From: Thalassia testudinum
Taxonomy: Eukaryota; Streptophyta; Magnoliopsida; Alismatales; Hydrocharitaceae
Assembly: GCA_037157565.1 (NCBI GenBank)
Contig: JAZHRO010000036.1
Coordinates: forward strand, 17,286,501-17,350,500
Direction of reading: 5' to 3'
DNA length: 64,000 nucleotides
Shown: one piece after another, positions 1 through 12,678 of the stretch
How the letters are laid out: each line of letters starts with the position of its first letter
How positions within the stretch are numbered: position 1 is the first letter of the stretch
Position numbers and translations under genes: made by a program
The notes under the pieces: model-generated
Told to the model about the DNA's origin: nothing
Database searches by the model: none
The model's input: only the letters and a program-made list of their open reading frames with translations

Positions 1-3000
1 GAGTCCTCTTGATAAACTAATGCGAATGATGATGGAAATGTCTAAGCTCCATAAAGAGAACATGACCTCTCTTCAGCACTAATTGGCACAGTAGAATGCT
101 GAGATCAGTCAACTACGTTTGGCGACTCGATCTTAGGGCACTCTTCCAGCCCAACCTGTTCCCAACCCATGAAATTTCGTACCCCGTGGTCCTGAACCAC
201 AGGTATGACCTTCTCAAGGGTAGGTTCATCAGATTTTGCAGGCTCCGAGGATTCTACCGGGGTTTCAGGTTAATCCCGCAGCAACTACACCTCACCCTTA
301 TGTCCCTATTGTGAACCCTCCTCCACCTTATGATCCCACTGGACCCGCGATGTCCAATGCGATTACTATGAGGAGCGGTAAGCAAACCATCAATCCACCT
401 CGACCTGATCCTGGCCCATCTTTTTCATCGCCCTCTCATTCGGGATGCTCACCGCATTCGCGAGAGGATGATACATCCAAACTAGTGCCAGAATCGGTCC
501 CATTCCCTGAGGCTCTACTGAGGGAGCCAAAAGGCAAGAAAAAGGATACACAACCCTTTGATAACCTGCGCAATTTATTCAGGGATGTTGAAATCAAGGT
601 ACCCATGTTAGAAGCTATCGACCACATACCTTCTGTCGCTTGATTTTTCGAAGACTACACTACACCCAGGCGACAGTCAAAGAAAACAAAGAATCCGGTG
701 GTTCTCTCGCCTCATGCGAGTTGTACCATACTGTCAAATCTACCACCGAAGCAGAAAGATCCAGGCACACCGCTTATTTCTTGTAGCATCCAAGGCTGTA
801 ATTTTAACCGTGCTCTGCTTGATCTAGGATCTTCCATCAATCTTCTACCAACCATCATGCTCAAGAAATTTTCCTTAGGAAATCTGAAACCCACCCCTGT
901 CATGTTACAGTTGGCAGATCGTTCTGTCAAAATACCAAAGGGTGTGGTGGAAGACGTGGTGGTTAGGGTCAACAGTCTGTTTTCCTATTGACTTTCTTGT
1001 TTTGGATATGGAAGTTCCCAGCTCACTTTCTGATTGTCCGATCATCCTTGGTCGACCTTTCTTGGCCATAGCTCGCGCCCATATCGACTGTGAGTCGGGC
1101 TGTATTGAGATTGCCGTTGGATCTGAGAAGCTCAAGCTTAACATCTTCAAGGCAGCCAAGAACTTTGATTACGATTGCATCGAGGATGACACGTCTGACG
1201 AGGACATGACCGTCAGCGCGTGTATCGGACTAATAGGGACCTATTCTAACTGCTGTGGATTGCCTTTAAACACAGACGATTGCCTGACCGACACATATTA
1301 TGATGTTCCCCCATCCCTCCCTTTTCCCGTACCTTCTCCTGACCAGACTTCTGATGAGGTTTTCTCCGCTTCCCATACCTCGTGGTTTGAGTCATATTCA
1401 GGCTACTCACCGCCGGTCTACACTCTTGAAGACCGGATTGCCCTTTCTTTCCCGCCAAATCAGGCGGCATTGCAACTCCACACTGGGACCTGGAACCCAA
1501 ATACTGCTCACTGGGGCTATCCCTTTTTGGATCCATCAATCCAAGATGCCCATCTTCTTGGCCAATCTGAGGGCCAACTTTTTCCTCCTACCTTGTTTTC
1601 TTCTGATCCGCTTAGGACACTCTCGTCCCAAGAAATGAAAAATCTTTCACCATCCTCTCCTGAGCTGAAAGAGCTGCCTAATACGCTTAAGTATGTTTTC
1701 TTGGGACCAAATGAAACGCTCCCTGTAATCATTAGTTCAAAATTGACCAAGGAGCAAGAGTGCAAACTAACAAAGGTCCTTATGGAACACAAGGCAGCCA
1801 TTAGATGGTCCTTATCAGACTTAACTGGCATTAGCCCCTCCTATTGCACGCACCGTATATATATAGAGGAGGAGGCTCGACCTTCCCGAGAGGTGCAGCA
1901 TCGTCTAAACCCCAACATGCGGGAGGTCGTTAAAAAGGAAATTATTAAGTGGCTGGATGCGGGTATAATCTACTCGATCAGTGACAGCCCCTGGGTGAGT
2001 CCGATTCACATTGTGCCAAAAAAGGTGGGACTCACCATCCGTGTCAATGACAGGGGCGAATCCATACCTACACGCACTCCTACATCTTGGAGAGTGTGTG
2101 TAGATTATAGGAAACTTAATGCTGCAACTAAGAAAGATCACTTTCCGCTACCTTTTATTGACCAAATCCTGGAGCGGTTAGCGGGAAATAAATTTTTCTA
2201 TTTCCTGGATGGATTCTCTGGATCTAACCAGGTGGCAATTGACCCCAGGGACCAAGAGAAAACCACCTTTACCTGCCCCTTTGGCACCTTTGCATTTAGA
2301 AGGATGCCATTCGAACTTTGTAATGCGCCAGCAACTTTCCAGAGATGTATGCTGGAGATATTCCATGACATGGTGGGTGACTTTCTTGAGGTTTCATGGA
2401 TGACTTTTCGATCTTTGGACCCTCTTTTGATGACTGTCTTGCCAACCTAACCCGTATCCTTCAGAGCTGTACTAATGTGAACCTCGTGCTTTCCTAGGAG
2501 AAAAGTCATTTTATGGTACACGAGGGAATTGTTCTCGGGCATATCATCTCCGATAGGGGTATCGAGGTTGACAGAGCTAAGCTTGATGTAATTGCTGATT
2601 TACCTGTGCCTGGCTCTGTCAAACAAATCCGCTCCTTCTTGGGACACGTTGATTTCTATAGGAGATTCATCAAAGACTTCTCCAGGATTTCTAGACCTTT
2701 AACTCATCTCCTATCGACTGACGTACCCTTTGAAATGGGCCCCAACTGCATACAAGCATTCACGCAGCTACGTGATGCTGTCACCAAGGCCTCTGTTCTC
2801 CAGCCACCTGATTGGTCCCTCGACTTTGAACTCATGTGTGAGGATCCGACCTTGCAGTCGTAGCCATCCTGGGACAAAGACGCGATAGACACCCCTTCGT
2901 GGTGTACTACACCAGTAAGACGTTGGATGAGGCCCAACGTAATTATACAACCACTGAGAAAGAACTACTGGCGGTCGTCTTTGGGCTGGAGAAATTCCAC

Positions 3001-4556
3001 TCTTACCTTCTGGGCTCGCATGTTATTGTATTCACTGACCATGCGGCCATTCGCCATCTCATGCACAAGAAGGATGCCAAGCCTAGACTGATTCGTTGGA
3101 TCCTTCTGCTCTAAGAATTTGACATTGAGATCCGTGATAAGGCTGGAGCCCAGAATGTTGTGGCTGATCATCTCTCAAGACTGGACCCTGACCACATTGG
3201 ACTTACCCTGCCGATTAACGAGGTTTTTCCCAATGAGCACCTATTGGCAATTAATGTGGCAAGTGGACCTTGGTATGCCGACATTGCCAATTACCTTGCT
3301 TCTGGTTCCCTTCCATGTGGTTGGCCTAAAAACCAGCGCGAGCGTCTCATTGCAGAAGCAAAGTATTATTTCTAGGATAATCCACTACTTTTTCAAATAG
3401 GTGCTGACTAGATCATCCATTGCTGTATTCCTAACAGCGAATTCCCGAGTGTGCTATCCTTCTGCCACGATCAGGCCTGCGGAGGCCATTTCACTGGGAG
3501 GAAACTGCAGCCAAGGTGTTGCAGTGCGGTTTCTTTTGGCCCTCCCTTCACTAGGATGCACACAATTATGCCAAACATTGCACTAGGTTCCAGTCGTTAG
3601 GGTCAATATCACGTCGTGACATGATGCCCTTGCAACCCATCCTAGCTGCTGAAATCTTTGACATTTAGGGAATCGATTTCATCGGTCCCTTTCCTCCGTC
3701 CAATGGCTTCGTATACATTCTCGTTGCTGTTGATTATGTTTCGAAATGGATCGAGGCTATTCCCACGCGCCATGCTGACCATGTCATATCCACTCGATTT
3801 GTTAAAGACCATATTTTTGCACGCTTTGGGATCCCTCGAGCCATTATCTTGGATGGAGGAAACCATTTTACCCATGTTTCTTTTTGGGCACTTCTGAGGA
3901 AATATGGAGTCCACCATTGTATCGCATCTCCATATCATCCTCAGACGAACGGCCAGGCTGAGGTGTCGAACCGGCAAATCAAGCAAATTCTCCAGAAAAT
4001 GGTTCGGCCTGACCATAAGGATTGGTCCGACAAGCTGATTGACGTACTTTGGGTGTACCGGACCGCCTTCAAGGCTCCCCTAGGTATGTCTCCTTACAAA
4101 ATCATTTACGAGAAGCCTTGTCATTTGCCTATGGAGCTGGAGCGCTGCACTTATTGGGCTATTCGCCAATGTAACCTTGACCGAGACCTGTGTGGTCGAG
4201 AAAGGAAACTCCAACTCCAAGAGCTGGAAGAGCTCCGTCGTGAAGCCTATGATTCTGCCTTAACTTTCAAGCAACGCACTAAGGCTTTTCACGACAACCA
4301 TATTCGACGGAAGGAATTTGATCCATCTCAGCAAGTTTGGCTTTACAATGCTCGACTCAAATTCTTTCCGGGAAAATTGAAGTCCAAGTGGACTGGTTCC
4401 TTCTTGTTCTCGAGACCATTTCCCAATGGGGTCGTTGAAATTGAAGATCCCAAATCTGGGCATAAATTTACGGCCAATGGGCAGTGTTTAAAACCTTATC
4501 TTACTCATGAACCTACCCCCGTTTGAGAAATTGTTGCCCTGCTGGAGGGTAACTAA
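1..4556 (+). pseudogene. Decayed Athila gag-protease-pol
   Basis: Remnant of the polyprotein genes of copy 1. Readable pieces in order are the Gag tail, protease ([10 protein letters not shown] near 820-850), RT, RNase H ([10 protein letters not shown] near 3035) and integrase ([14 protein letters not shown] near 3930-3975). The catalytic RT region near 2390 is frameshifted by loss of one base against the intact copy. Stop codons interrupt it at about 80, 641, 2495, 3112, 3373, 3409 and 3666, and there are further small indels near 2850 and 3502. The gag-to-pol overlap (942-991) has the same +1 arrangement as the intact element. Most stops are C-to-T or G-to-A changes. It cannot make a working polyprotein. 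Confidence 0.93.
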
Positions 4557-5880
4557 TTTCGTGCCTCATTCTGAGTCCAGCTGGGGACGTTAAATTCAGT
4601 GCTCGTTGGGAGGCACCCCAGCAACACTCCTCCATTGTCACGTACACTTCACTTCGCACCTTTTCACTTCACCACCCACCATCCACCCACCCTACCACCC
4701 TGCTATATACCCTACACCTCAGCTCTCGTTCCCCGCTCTTTGGACCTTCCTCTACCTACCCTGCATGCATATGAGGACATAGCATCATTTGGAATGGGGG
4801 GGTGGATAGGCATCTATATGATCTGGGTATTATATGGTATCATGCAGCTTCCATCCATCTATAAATATGTGCATGGTAAAAAAAAAAAAAAGGGTGTTTA
4901 GTAATGATTTGAAGGTTGAAACAAAAATACAATAAGTGTTTGTGGATATTCAACCACTGTTTTGAAGACTTTCCAGGCCACAGAAGCTTGATTCGCTTAG
5001 GCTCGGCTTAATTCACTTGAGCATTGACAAGATAGATCAGAATCTCTCCTAACTAAGGACGTATTCTTGTACCTGAGACATCAGTACAGGATCCGTTGGT
5101 TTGCTTCTACTCGAGAGCCTAAGTAATCTTGGTTCACACTGCACATATCAAGAAAGACCAGGTGAACATAAGATCCAACCCTACTGTTCATTAGGGAAGG
5201 TGGAGTCCTTACTTGTGTGCGTAGGTAGACTTTTTATCCCAAGCTTTAGTCTTGTGTCTAGGAGAAACTCTTTCTCTCCCACCAAAAAAAAAAAAAAAGT
5301 GTGCTCCTCCAAATAAAGTTGTAAGAGATATACTAACACTTGTTTCAAAAAAAAAATCTGTGCAAATAAGTTAGTATATCTCGCAAATGTCTATAAATTC
5401 TTCTTCCTAAAAAGTTTTTCAGGGTGAGTTACAAATACCCTATTTCTACTATAAATTCTTTGAGCCACAAATGTAATAAAATGGAAGTTGAGTTTTCCGT
5501 CATCTTCTTAAGGGTCAATCTGAAGATACAAGCTGAAACTGGGACTAACCTGCACTTAAAGATTCGTGAAACCCTGGGCTTGAGTCTTAATGTTCATCCG
5601 GTCAGTCTTGATCCTTCACTATGCACAAACCATAATCTCTTGAGCTCTCAAGTATGGCAAAAACCTTCTGAGTCCTGGAAATCGTACTTAAGGTTTAAAT
5701 ATCAAGAGTCCAGGTTGGTCGAGAGATGGTCTATGTCACGTAAGACTTAAAGTACTGGTAGTCTTCTCTACAATTGGTTCTCAAAATATCCAACAAATAA
5801 ACACACCCATGTCACCTCAGAAGAAAATCTTCAACTTAAGATCATTTCTAAGTAAAAAAGATGTTTTGCTAGGGACTAGC
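4557..5880 (+). other. 3' noncoding internal region of Athila copy 1
   Basis: There is no supportable gene between the pol stop and the polypurine tract. It has an early G-rich tract just after GAGGACAT near 4770-4805, A-tracts near 4879, 5284 and 5347, and a perfect 13-bp inverted repeat (5325-5337 with 5370-5382). The order of parts matches 27777-29197 of the full-length element. No envelope-like ORF is present. Confidence 0.8.
5325..5382 (+). other. Conserved 13-bp hairpin in the 3' noncoding region
   Basis: GAGATATACTAAC at 5325-5337 is exactly complementary to GTTAGTATATCTC at 5370-5382. The A-rich loop contains A10. The homologous hairpin at 28640-28734 differs by one compensated pair. 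Confidence 0.75.
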
Positions 5881-5900
5881 AAAAGATAGGCATGGGGGTA
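5881..5900 (+). promoter_or_regulatory. Polypurine tract of copy 1
   Basis: AAAAGATAGGCATGGGGGTA lies directly before the 3' LTR, which starts TGATTGCA. The same string precedes the 3' LTR of the full-length element at 29198. By position it is the plus-strand primer for reverse transcription. Confidence 0.85.
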
Positions 5901-8164
5901 TGATTGCAAAACAAAAATACACCAGTAATTATGCCATCTTGTGTTATTTCCTACCACTACCTTTGTATCTTAAGTAACTATAGTTGCATTTGTAAATTAA
6001 CACATGCATGCATTTATTGAGAGGGGAGGATAATGAGAATAATTGGCCATCTAATTAATGTCTTCATCAAGGGTTGCATTGCAAATTCACCATTCTCATT
6101 TTTTATTTTGACTTTGAAATTCTTCTCCCTCTCACAGCTCAAGGCATGGGGCATGCACCTCTTCAAGCCATTCCTCTACCCAACAGCATGGTTGGACATG
6201 CAACACCAGCAGCATGGCTGTGGCAGGCTCCTTCTTCTTTAAAAAGCCTTGCCCTCTCCCTTGCGAAGGCAGCCTGGAACACACACCACCCCCAGACACC
6301 TTTCTCCAGGCCAATCTCCTCCCCTCTCCCTCTCCATACGCAGTATCTCTTCTCACTGAAGAGACACACTGTGGGTAGGAGAAAGCTCACAGTGGTCCCA
6401 CAACCACCACTGTGAGTTCCACCACCACCCAGCTCCTTCGTGAGTAGGTGGGCGTGGTGGTTTGACCATCTGTTTTCACTTCTGAACACCATCTCTGCCA
6501 TTCTTAGAACTTCAAGGTCGGAAGCACCAGAAGCAACAACGGCTGCTAGTAGCAGCGTAGGCCACCGCACGCACACCAGCAGACCTCTGCAAGCTCTCCC
6601 AGCGCGCACAGGCGCTTCCCAGCACGCCTGCACATGCAATACCGGTGTTACCGATTGCCCACTCCCGTGCGGCACTGTAGCCACTGTTCACGCCTCTCAG
6701 TGCGACACTATAGCCACCAGCTTGTTTCTCACTTAGCCAGTGGCACAACACTCTCTCTCTTCGCCCGCAACCTGCTCCAGCCGGTCGCCCGTGTCTACGC
6801 CCGCGCTGGCTCCCGCCCGCGGCGCTGTGCCCTGCGCTATGCAGTGCACTGCGTTGCCCTCTCCTCACACTCCCGCACCCGCCTACACGCAACGACAGCG
6901 CGCACGTTCCCTGCAGTGCCTGCGCGTAGCCCTTGTGCGCCTGCACGTGCCCTGGCCACCAGATGACGCCTGCTTCCGCCAAACGACTTAACTCCTCCAC
7001 TCTCTCTCACAGTCACCCGCCAGTACACGCACACACACACTCACTTGTACACACTCACGTGTACTCTCTCACACACACTTGTACACACACACACACCCTT
7101 ATAAACTCACTTATACACACATATATATTTATATATCCACTCACTTATATACATAAATATATATATATATCTATATATATCTATATACAAAGATACTTAT
7201 ACAAATATATCTATATACATATATACATATACATATCTATATACATATATTACTATATATATATCTTTATAGTTATAAATATATATATACACATATATAT
7301 CTATATTTACATATCTATATATATACATAACTACATATATACTTATATAGTTATAACCCTATCTGTATGTATACATATATATATATATCTTTACATACAC
7401 ATCACCTACCTGTATCCATACGCCCTTGCACTAGTCAGTCCACCACGCATTATATTGCGGGAATATTTGCACCAGTTGCTGATATTCCCTGATACCCGTG
7501 TAAAGCAAGCGCCACTGCACACACTCCCACACATCCATCCTACACTCTACGCGGCACTTCGTCTTGTTGGTTGCATCTTGCTAGACGTGGACCAACTCGA
7601 TACTGTGCTACACGTCATTTCACTTCCACCCCCACCCCTATATATATAATATATATATATCTATATATATAGAGACTGTATTTATTTCTTTACAAGCAAC
7701 CTACCTTGTTTTTATTTCTCTTTTGTTTCCTGCTATTAAAAAGATAAAAAAAGAGTAAAAGAAAAAAGATAATCCTTGTCTTGCAGGTACTCGGTCTTGC
7801 AAATAGCAGGGCCAGTTCTTTTGGAAACCCTAAGTTGGCTCAAAGCCAAGGACCTGATTTTGAGGTTGTGCCTGAAGGACAATATTATCAACAAAAAAAA
7901 ATCTTAAATAGGAAAAAAATCAAAAACATAATAAACGCACGGAAGAGATACGTTTTAGGAAAGGCGTAGAAACTTCTTCACCTTTAATCCCCGCCTCCCT
8001 GAGATCGACCCTGGGCCTAAAAGTGACCAAGATAAAATTAAGTAGGTCAGGTAAAAAAATTTTTTTTTGTAAAAGATGGTCAAACTCGATTTAGGTTAAC
8101 CACTATACTCACTTCAACGATAATTTCACCATATTAACACAACCTATTTGAGTTCTACCATTCA
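5901..8164 (+). repeat. 3' LTR of Athila copy 1
   Basis: It starts TG and ends CA (TTCA at 8161-8164). It is alignable end to end with the LTRs at 17897-20331 and 29220-31652: the GCATGCATGCATTTA box near the start, a GC-rich middle, CA/TA microsatellites at 7020-7420, the GTTGCTGATATTCC block near 7474, and the U5 box CCTCCCTGAGATCGACCC near 7990. The right end is set by alignment with GACCCATCA of the younger LTRs, so it could be off by a few bases. Confidence 0.88.
7020..7420 (+). repeat. CA then TA/ATAC microsatellite inside the LTR
   Basis: ACAC runs give way to long imperfect TATA/TATC/ATAC runs. The same position in the younger Athila LTRs is also microsatellite, so the tract is part of the LTR and was not inserted later. 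Confidence 0.9.
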
Positions 8165-9470
8165 ACCAACTTGACATTAGTTGTATCAACATATTTGGGG
8201 CTTAAGTTAGTTATGAAGGGATGCATTTGATTGATCATGATTGATTCAGGTAGGTCCAAGTGAAGATCCTCCCAATCCTCAATCATGATTTCTCTATCTA
8301 ATCCCTCAGAACAATTAGATCTTGAAATCCTATTATTCACTTCTTCTAAATCAGATTCAATCATCAGGGATGAGCTTGTAATGGAGCTAACTTCATTCAC
8401 TTCATGCTCCAATTCTTTCTGTTGCCTTTCCTCTAAATCCATGACAGGGTCCTCAAGTATTTCACAATCAAAGTAGTCTAAGTCATATTCCCCATCCTTA
8501 AATCTTGATGTCCCTATCATCGACTCATTATCATTAAGCTCAGAGACATCGACCCCAATCTTCTCTTCTAAATTTTCATGTTCAACTTCATTTCTTTGGA
8601 GTGTTTCATCCTCATTTTCCACCCGTTTATGTTCCAAAGGATCCTTAATGATTCCTAAAGGGTTGTCTAATATTGGGGGAGAATTGATAGTGGACTTCAA
8701 CAATCTTGGACAAATTAGGTGTAATCCAATCAATTATCATAGGGCCTTGTTCCATTATCTCCAAGAAAGAAGTCTCTTTCATCATTTTTCGTTGACCCTC
8801 TTCATCCAATTGTTGGAACATATTAATCATTCTTTGTTTCATCTCAATCAATCTTTGGTTCTGGTTATGCAGATCCAAATGAATACTGCAAAGAGTTGAC
8901 TGAGTGTCATTGGGCTTCCCTTAGGTTTCTTCCATATTATACCCAACATTCAAATCTGGGTTGGGAGGGTATGGGTGAGGATGTGCATTAAGGTCCATAC
9001 TGGGGTTTAAGTTCTTGGGTGGGTCCTTTATTCTATCATTTTCAGGGTCCAATTCCTCAAAAGGCACATTTTCTGTTTAGTCCTACTCTAGAATAATTGA
9101 AGTTCTAAGTCCTCCTCCCAATCGGATTCTTCTTCAAGGGTCTAAAGCATGGGTTAATCATCCTTGGTTTTCCAGGTGTATAATCATCATAGTGATACTC
9201 ATAATTTCCATCATATCTTTGGGTGGAAGTTGTAGGGTTATCACAATAGGGCGGATGAATGGAGTGAGTGGTATTGGGATAGTCTTGGTGGTGAGTAGTA
9301 GGGTGATCCCCATAAAGGACGGAGATGGTCTGATGGGCATAGTTGGGATAAGGCAAATATCCTATGTACTTAGGTCCTGGGTTATATCCCCAACTAGAAG
9401 AAAAGTCACCACAATCACTCAAATTATGTTGGGGATAGTCTAGATAAGAGGGATAAGTACTGAAATCCAT
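8165..9470 (-). pseudogene. Tyr/Pro-rich then acidic retroelement ORF, unrecognised
   Basis: The first ORF after the leader begins with an ATG at 9468-9470 (MDFSTYPSYLDYPQ). About 120 residues rich in Tyr, Pro, Asn and His follow, then a stop. Further pieces in the same direction give a helical Gln/Met/Glu-rich stretch (8645-8878) and a strongly acidic stretch (8155-8733) rich in Glu and Asp. The pieces overlap in different frames, so the gene is broken. Its position after a tRNA-Asp-type primer site and leader is where Athila gag normally sits, but I see no Gag domain and no CCHC knuckle. I do not recognise the product. It may be a diverged Gag-like protein of a non-autonomous family. It ends abruptly where copy 1 begins. 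Confidence 0.5.
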
Positions 9471-10718
9471 ATTCTTTAGAAGAGATGACAGAGGTAAGGA
9501 GAGAATAAAAGAGAGAGAGAGACCTTACAGCACAAGAAAATAATCCTGTCCTTAGGTAGGATAGCCTAAAGACCTACAGACTCCCAGAGCTCATCTTAAG
9601 ATTAGGAACGATTTATTCTACTCCTATCCAGCCAATCCAACCAATTAAAGGGATGAATTGGAAAGAAGGTTCTTCCTTTGACTTGCACCTCTGATTCCTT
9701 TAATACCCCGCAACTAGTACACTTTGACAGTACTCCCTTAGCTAGACACCAAATGGCCCAGTAGGAGTAGATAATCGTAAATAATCTCAATATGAGCCGT
9801 GAAGAGTGAGTCTAATCCTTAAGGTCAACGTCTACTCAATTTTAATTAGGTTTAGGATTATGCTATGCTATGGAATGTGGTCGGCCCTTGAATGGGTTGT
9901 GCCCTTAATAATTAGTTTAAAATGTGTGTATGTGCACAACCAAGAGTTTTCAAGCAAGATTATTAAGGATGAGGTGGATTTTAAGGTTCAAATCTTGCTT
10001 AATAGCTTTTAGGATTCAATTTTTAGGTTAATTCAGTCAAGTTCAGTGAGGCAAACCAAGTTTTGAAATCATTGGCTCAAATATATTCCTTTAAAACTTG
10101 AAAATAAAATAGAGTTCCTGGATTTGACCTAAAATTTGAATCCTAAGGGGCAAGCTACTAATGAGTCAATTTTATCTTAAAGTAGTGCGGCCCAAATAAC
10201 TCAAACAATTAACTTGTTACATTACTATATTAAAACACAAAAATGATCAACCTATTTTGATGTCTACTCAATTATGTGTATCTTTATGTGTACTGATTCC
10301 ACAGGTCAGAGTTTCAGTTGAGTGGCAAAATCAGAGAGGTTGAGTGCCCCGAGTTTGTAGGTGTATATAGTGTGTCTATTAATTAATTCCCACAATCAGA
10401 TCAGAATTTTTTTATTTTTTTTATGTGAGTGGGTGAGGTGGGTGGAGGTGACAAACAACACAGAATTTAGCCTAAGGTTTATGCAAACACCTAAGTTGAT
10501 TCAAATTGAGTTATTTATGTGATGGGATAAAACTAGTGGGTGGGGAAGTAGGGGTAAACTTACAAATTCTCTACCCGCACTTTGTTCGACATCGTCACTC
10601 AATTGCACCTGTTGTCTCATCAGATTCCTCACACAGAAAAAGTAAACAATGGTCAGATAAATGCGCACCTCAAAATAGATCAGAAATAAAATCAGGTGAA
10701 CCTATTGCGTCAGTTGCC
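9471..10718 (-). other. Leader of the minus-strand Athila-like element
   Basis: About 1.25 kb lies between the primer binding site and the first ORF, similar to the 1.4-kb leader of the full-length Athila. A block at 9665-9729 resembles 49036-49098 in the leader of Athila copy 3. No gene is supported here. Confidence 0.6.
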
Positions 10719-10736
10719 TCCCTGGCAATAGTGCCA
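10719..10736 (-). promoter_or_regulatory. Decayed tRNA-Asp primer binding site
   Basis: The minus strand reads TGGCACTATTGCCAGGGA, a 14 of 18 match to TGGCGCCGTTGCCGGGGA, the complement of the plant tRNA-Asp 3' end. All four differences are G-to-A or C-to-T. It lies 2 bases from the LTR end and is followed by GGCAAC, as in copy 3. Confidence 0.75.
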
Positions 10737-10738
10737 TT

Positions 10739-12678
10739 TGGACGAGAGATTTCGCTTTTCAGAAAAATATGTCATCGCAGTAATGTAAATCGTGGTGGAA
10801 AAATCCTAGATCATGATGGATTAGGTTGTATCTATAGAGAGGAACAAATGCAATAAATTCAAAAATACTTTCCCACTATATTAACCCAATCATGTGCAGG
10901 ATCCGTGCCCAAATCCAATGCGAAATGAGGTGAAAAGAAGAAGACACAATAACTCAAGAATGTAAGGGTTATGGATGCAATTTTACCTCCATAAAATAAA
11001 CCAAAATGGCGTACACTGTAATTAGACTTCAATACATTAGGCTTCCTCTTCTAGGTCATGGTGCTTGATGATATGGCATGCATTTATGTAGAGACCTAAG
11101 TTAATATATGAGGATATGAATACATGGGAGAATAATGTGAAAACTTCATGGCAAGTGTGAAAATTCAGATGAATAAAATAATCAAATCCAAAAAATAAAT
11201 TTCTCATTAGTGCCATGTGAATGTAATTTTTAATTATAACCAAAATAGAGGATGTTGTTTGAAGGAGCCGCACACATGGAGGAGGGCACGGTTGGCCATG
11301 GGAAGCTCCGAGGAGGTCGAGTAGGGCGAGGCCGATTCGATGGGGGTTGTAATGAGGAGAATGGTGGCCGATGGTGGCCGTTAGAGTGGAGGATCCCGCC
11401 AGTGGTGGCAACGGCTCACCGGTGAGCATGTTTTGCAGCAAATAATGCTATGGGAGTAGGCAAACTCGATGCAGTGTGGCTAGTCTGGTGGCGTCATTGG
11501 TGCAAAGATTTCAAAACCCATGGAGGTGGTTGCACGGAGGGCGTCGACGGTGGACTTTGGGTTCTTTCACTCCTATTGGCAGAGAAGAAGAAGATGGGGC
11601 ACGGGAAGGAGTGGTCGCAAGGAGGAAGGCGTTGGCACTATCATGAGGAACCAAGGGATGTCATGCATGGGCGTCTGAGACATGGCCATGCGAGGGCGTG
11701 CCCGTGTGGTTAGGCATGCATGGGGTGGTGCACAGCACCAGTGGCTGGCAGCGAAGCTACTGTGGGCGTCAAGGCGTGCACGGCTGGTGGATGAGGTCTG
11801 AAGGTGCGATGATCGTAGTTTGCTGTCGAAAGGGTCATGGTGGTGCACGATCAACAAAGGCATGGTGTTCATAGTCGTCGAAGAAGAAGATCATGAAGGA
11901 AGCAGGTCTCTGGATGTCCGGGAAGGTTCTTAGATGTCTTAAATGAAAGGGAGAGGGGGGTGTGCACTCCCTGTTGGTCGACGAACGTAGTAGAGGATGA
12001 TGCAGTCAAGGTGGTGGTTTGTTGTCACAGTCGTAGATGAGACACAATGATGAACATTGAGGTAAAGTCATCGCAATTGCGAGTGTCGATGCCGTCACCA
12101 CCGACCGCGGTGATGGAATTGGCGAGGATGTGGGCGAGACATGGTGGTGGTAGTGGCTCGCAATGGTGCTTGTTGCACGGTGGAGGTTATGTGCGTGGGG
12201 AGAGGACTCTCCCTACATGGAGGAAGATGATCCCCTAAGGTCTTTGCCCCCTTATTATAAAAATACAAAAGAGAATAAGAAAGAGAGAGAAATCATTGGC
12301 TAATAGAATCCCATCCAATCAGAGAAAACGTCAATCTGCATGTAAAGAAAAGAAGGGGTCTTCCTCTCAAATTTGATTTCTTTCCAAAATAGTTGATTCC
12401 CAATATCAATTCCTTTCTCAAAAACTTTCCTAATTTTTATTGATCATGTAAAATGTGAATATGATATTCTAAGTCAGTACCCTCAAATATTCCCGAAGCA
12501 AATATGTATCTGCAATCAATCATGAACATATGTATGCATATTATTCCCAAAAAATTACAGGAGGGTCAAAATACGAGCCTAATGAATTTTCCCATGTAGT
12601 ACATGCTCGAAATTTAAATTTCCATCTCAATGATAATGTACCTAGGCACTAAATTAGCCCACTAAAGTGGACCTATCA
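10739..12678 (-). repeat. LTR of the minus-strand Athila-like element
   Basis: On the minus strand it starts TGATAGGTCC (12678) and ends CTCTCGTCCA (10739), giving TG..CA ends flanked by a polypurine tract and a primer binding site. It holds a GC-rich stretch at about 11250-12235. A possible TATA sequence on the minus strand lies at 12249-12262. Its start resembles that of the solo LTR at 44743-46238 (TGATGAGTCC), so both may belong to one family. Confidence 0.75.

Larger units (their letters stand above)
1..8164 (+). mobile_element. Athila-type Ty3/gypsy retrotransposon, copy 1 (3' part)
   Basis: This is a decayed plus-strand element that runs in from the left edge. From base 1 it is collinear with about 23226 onward of the full-length Athila at 17897-31652, through gag, protease, RT, RNase H, integrase, a noncoding tail, a polypurine tract and a 3' LTR. 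The 5' LTR and the first part of gag lie outside the window, so no target-site duplication can be tested. It is clearly older than the 17897 copy because it has many stops and small indels. Its right end (8164) abuts a minus-strand Athila-like sequence that it probably inserted into. Confidence 0.93.

Noticed and set aside
6163..7000. Long frames on both strands in the GC-rich part of the copy 1 LTR
   Set aside because: They are open by composition only; there is no domain, and equivalent frames are not conserved in the younger LTRs.
6933..7649. 238-codon frame rich in Tyr/Ile/His
   Set aside because: It is a translation of CA and TA microsatellite sequence.
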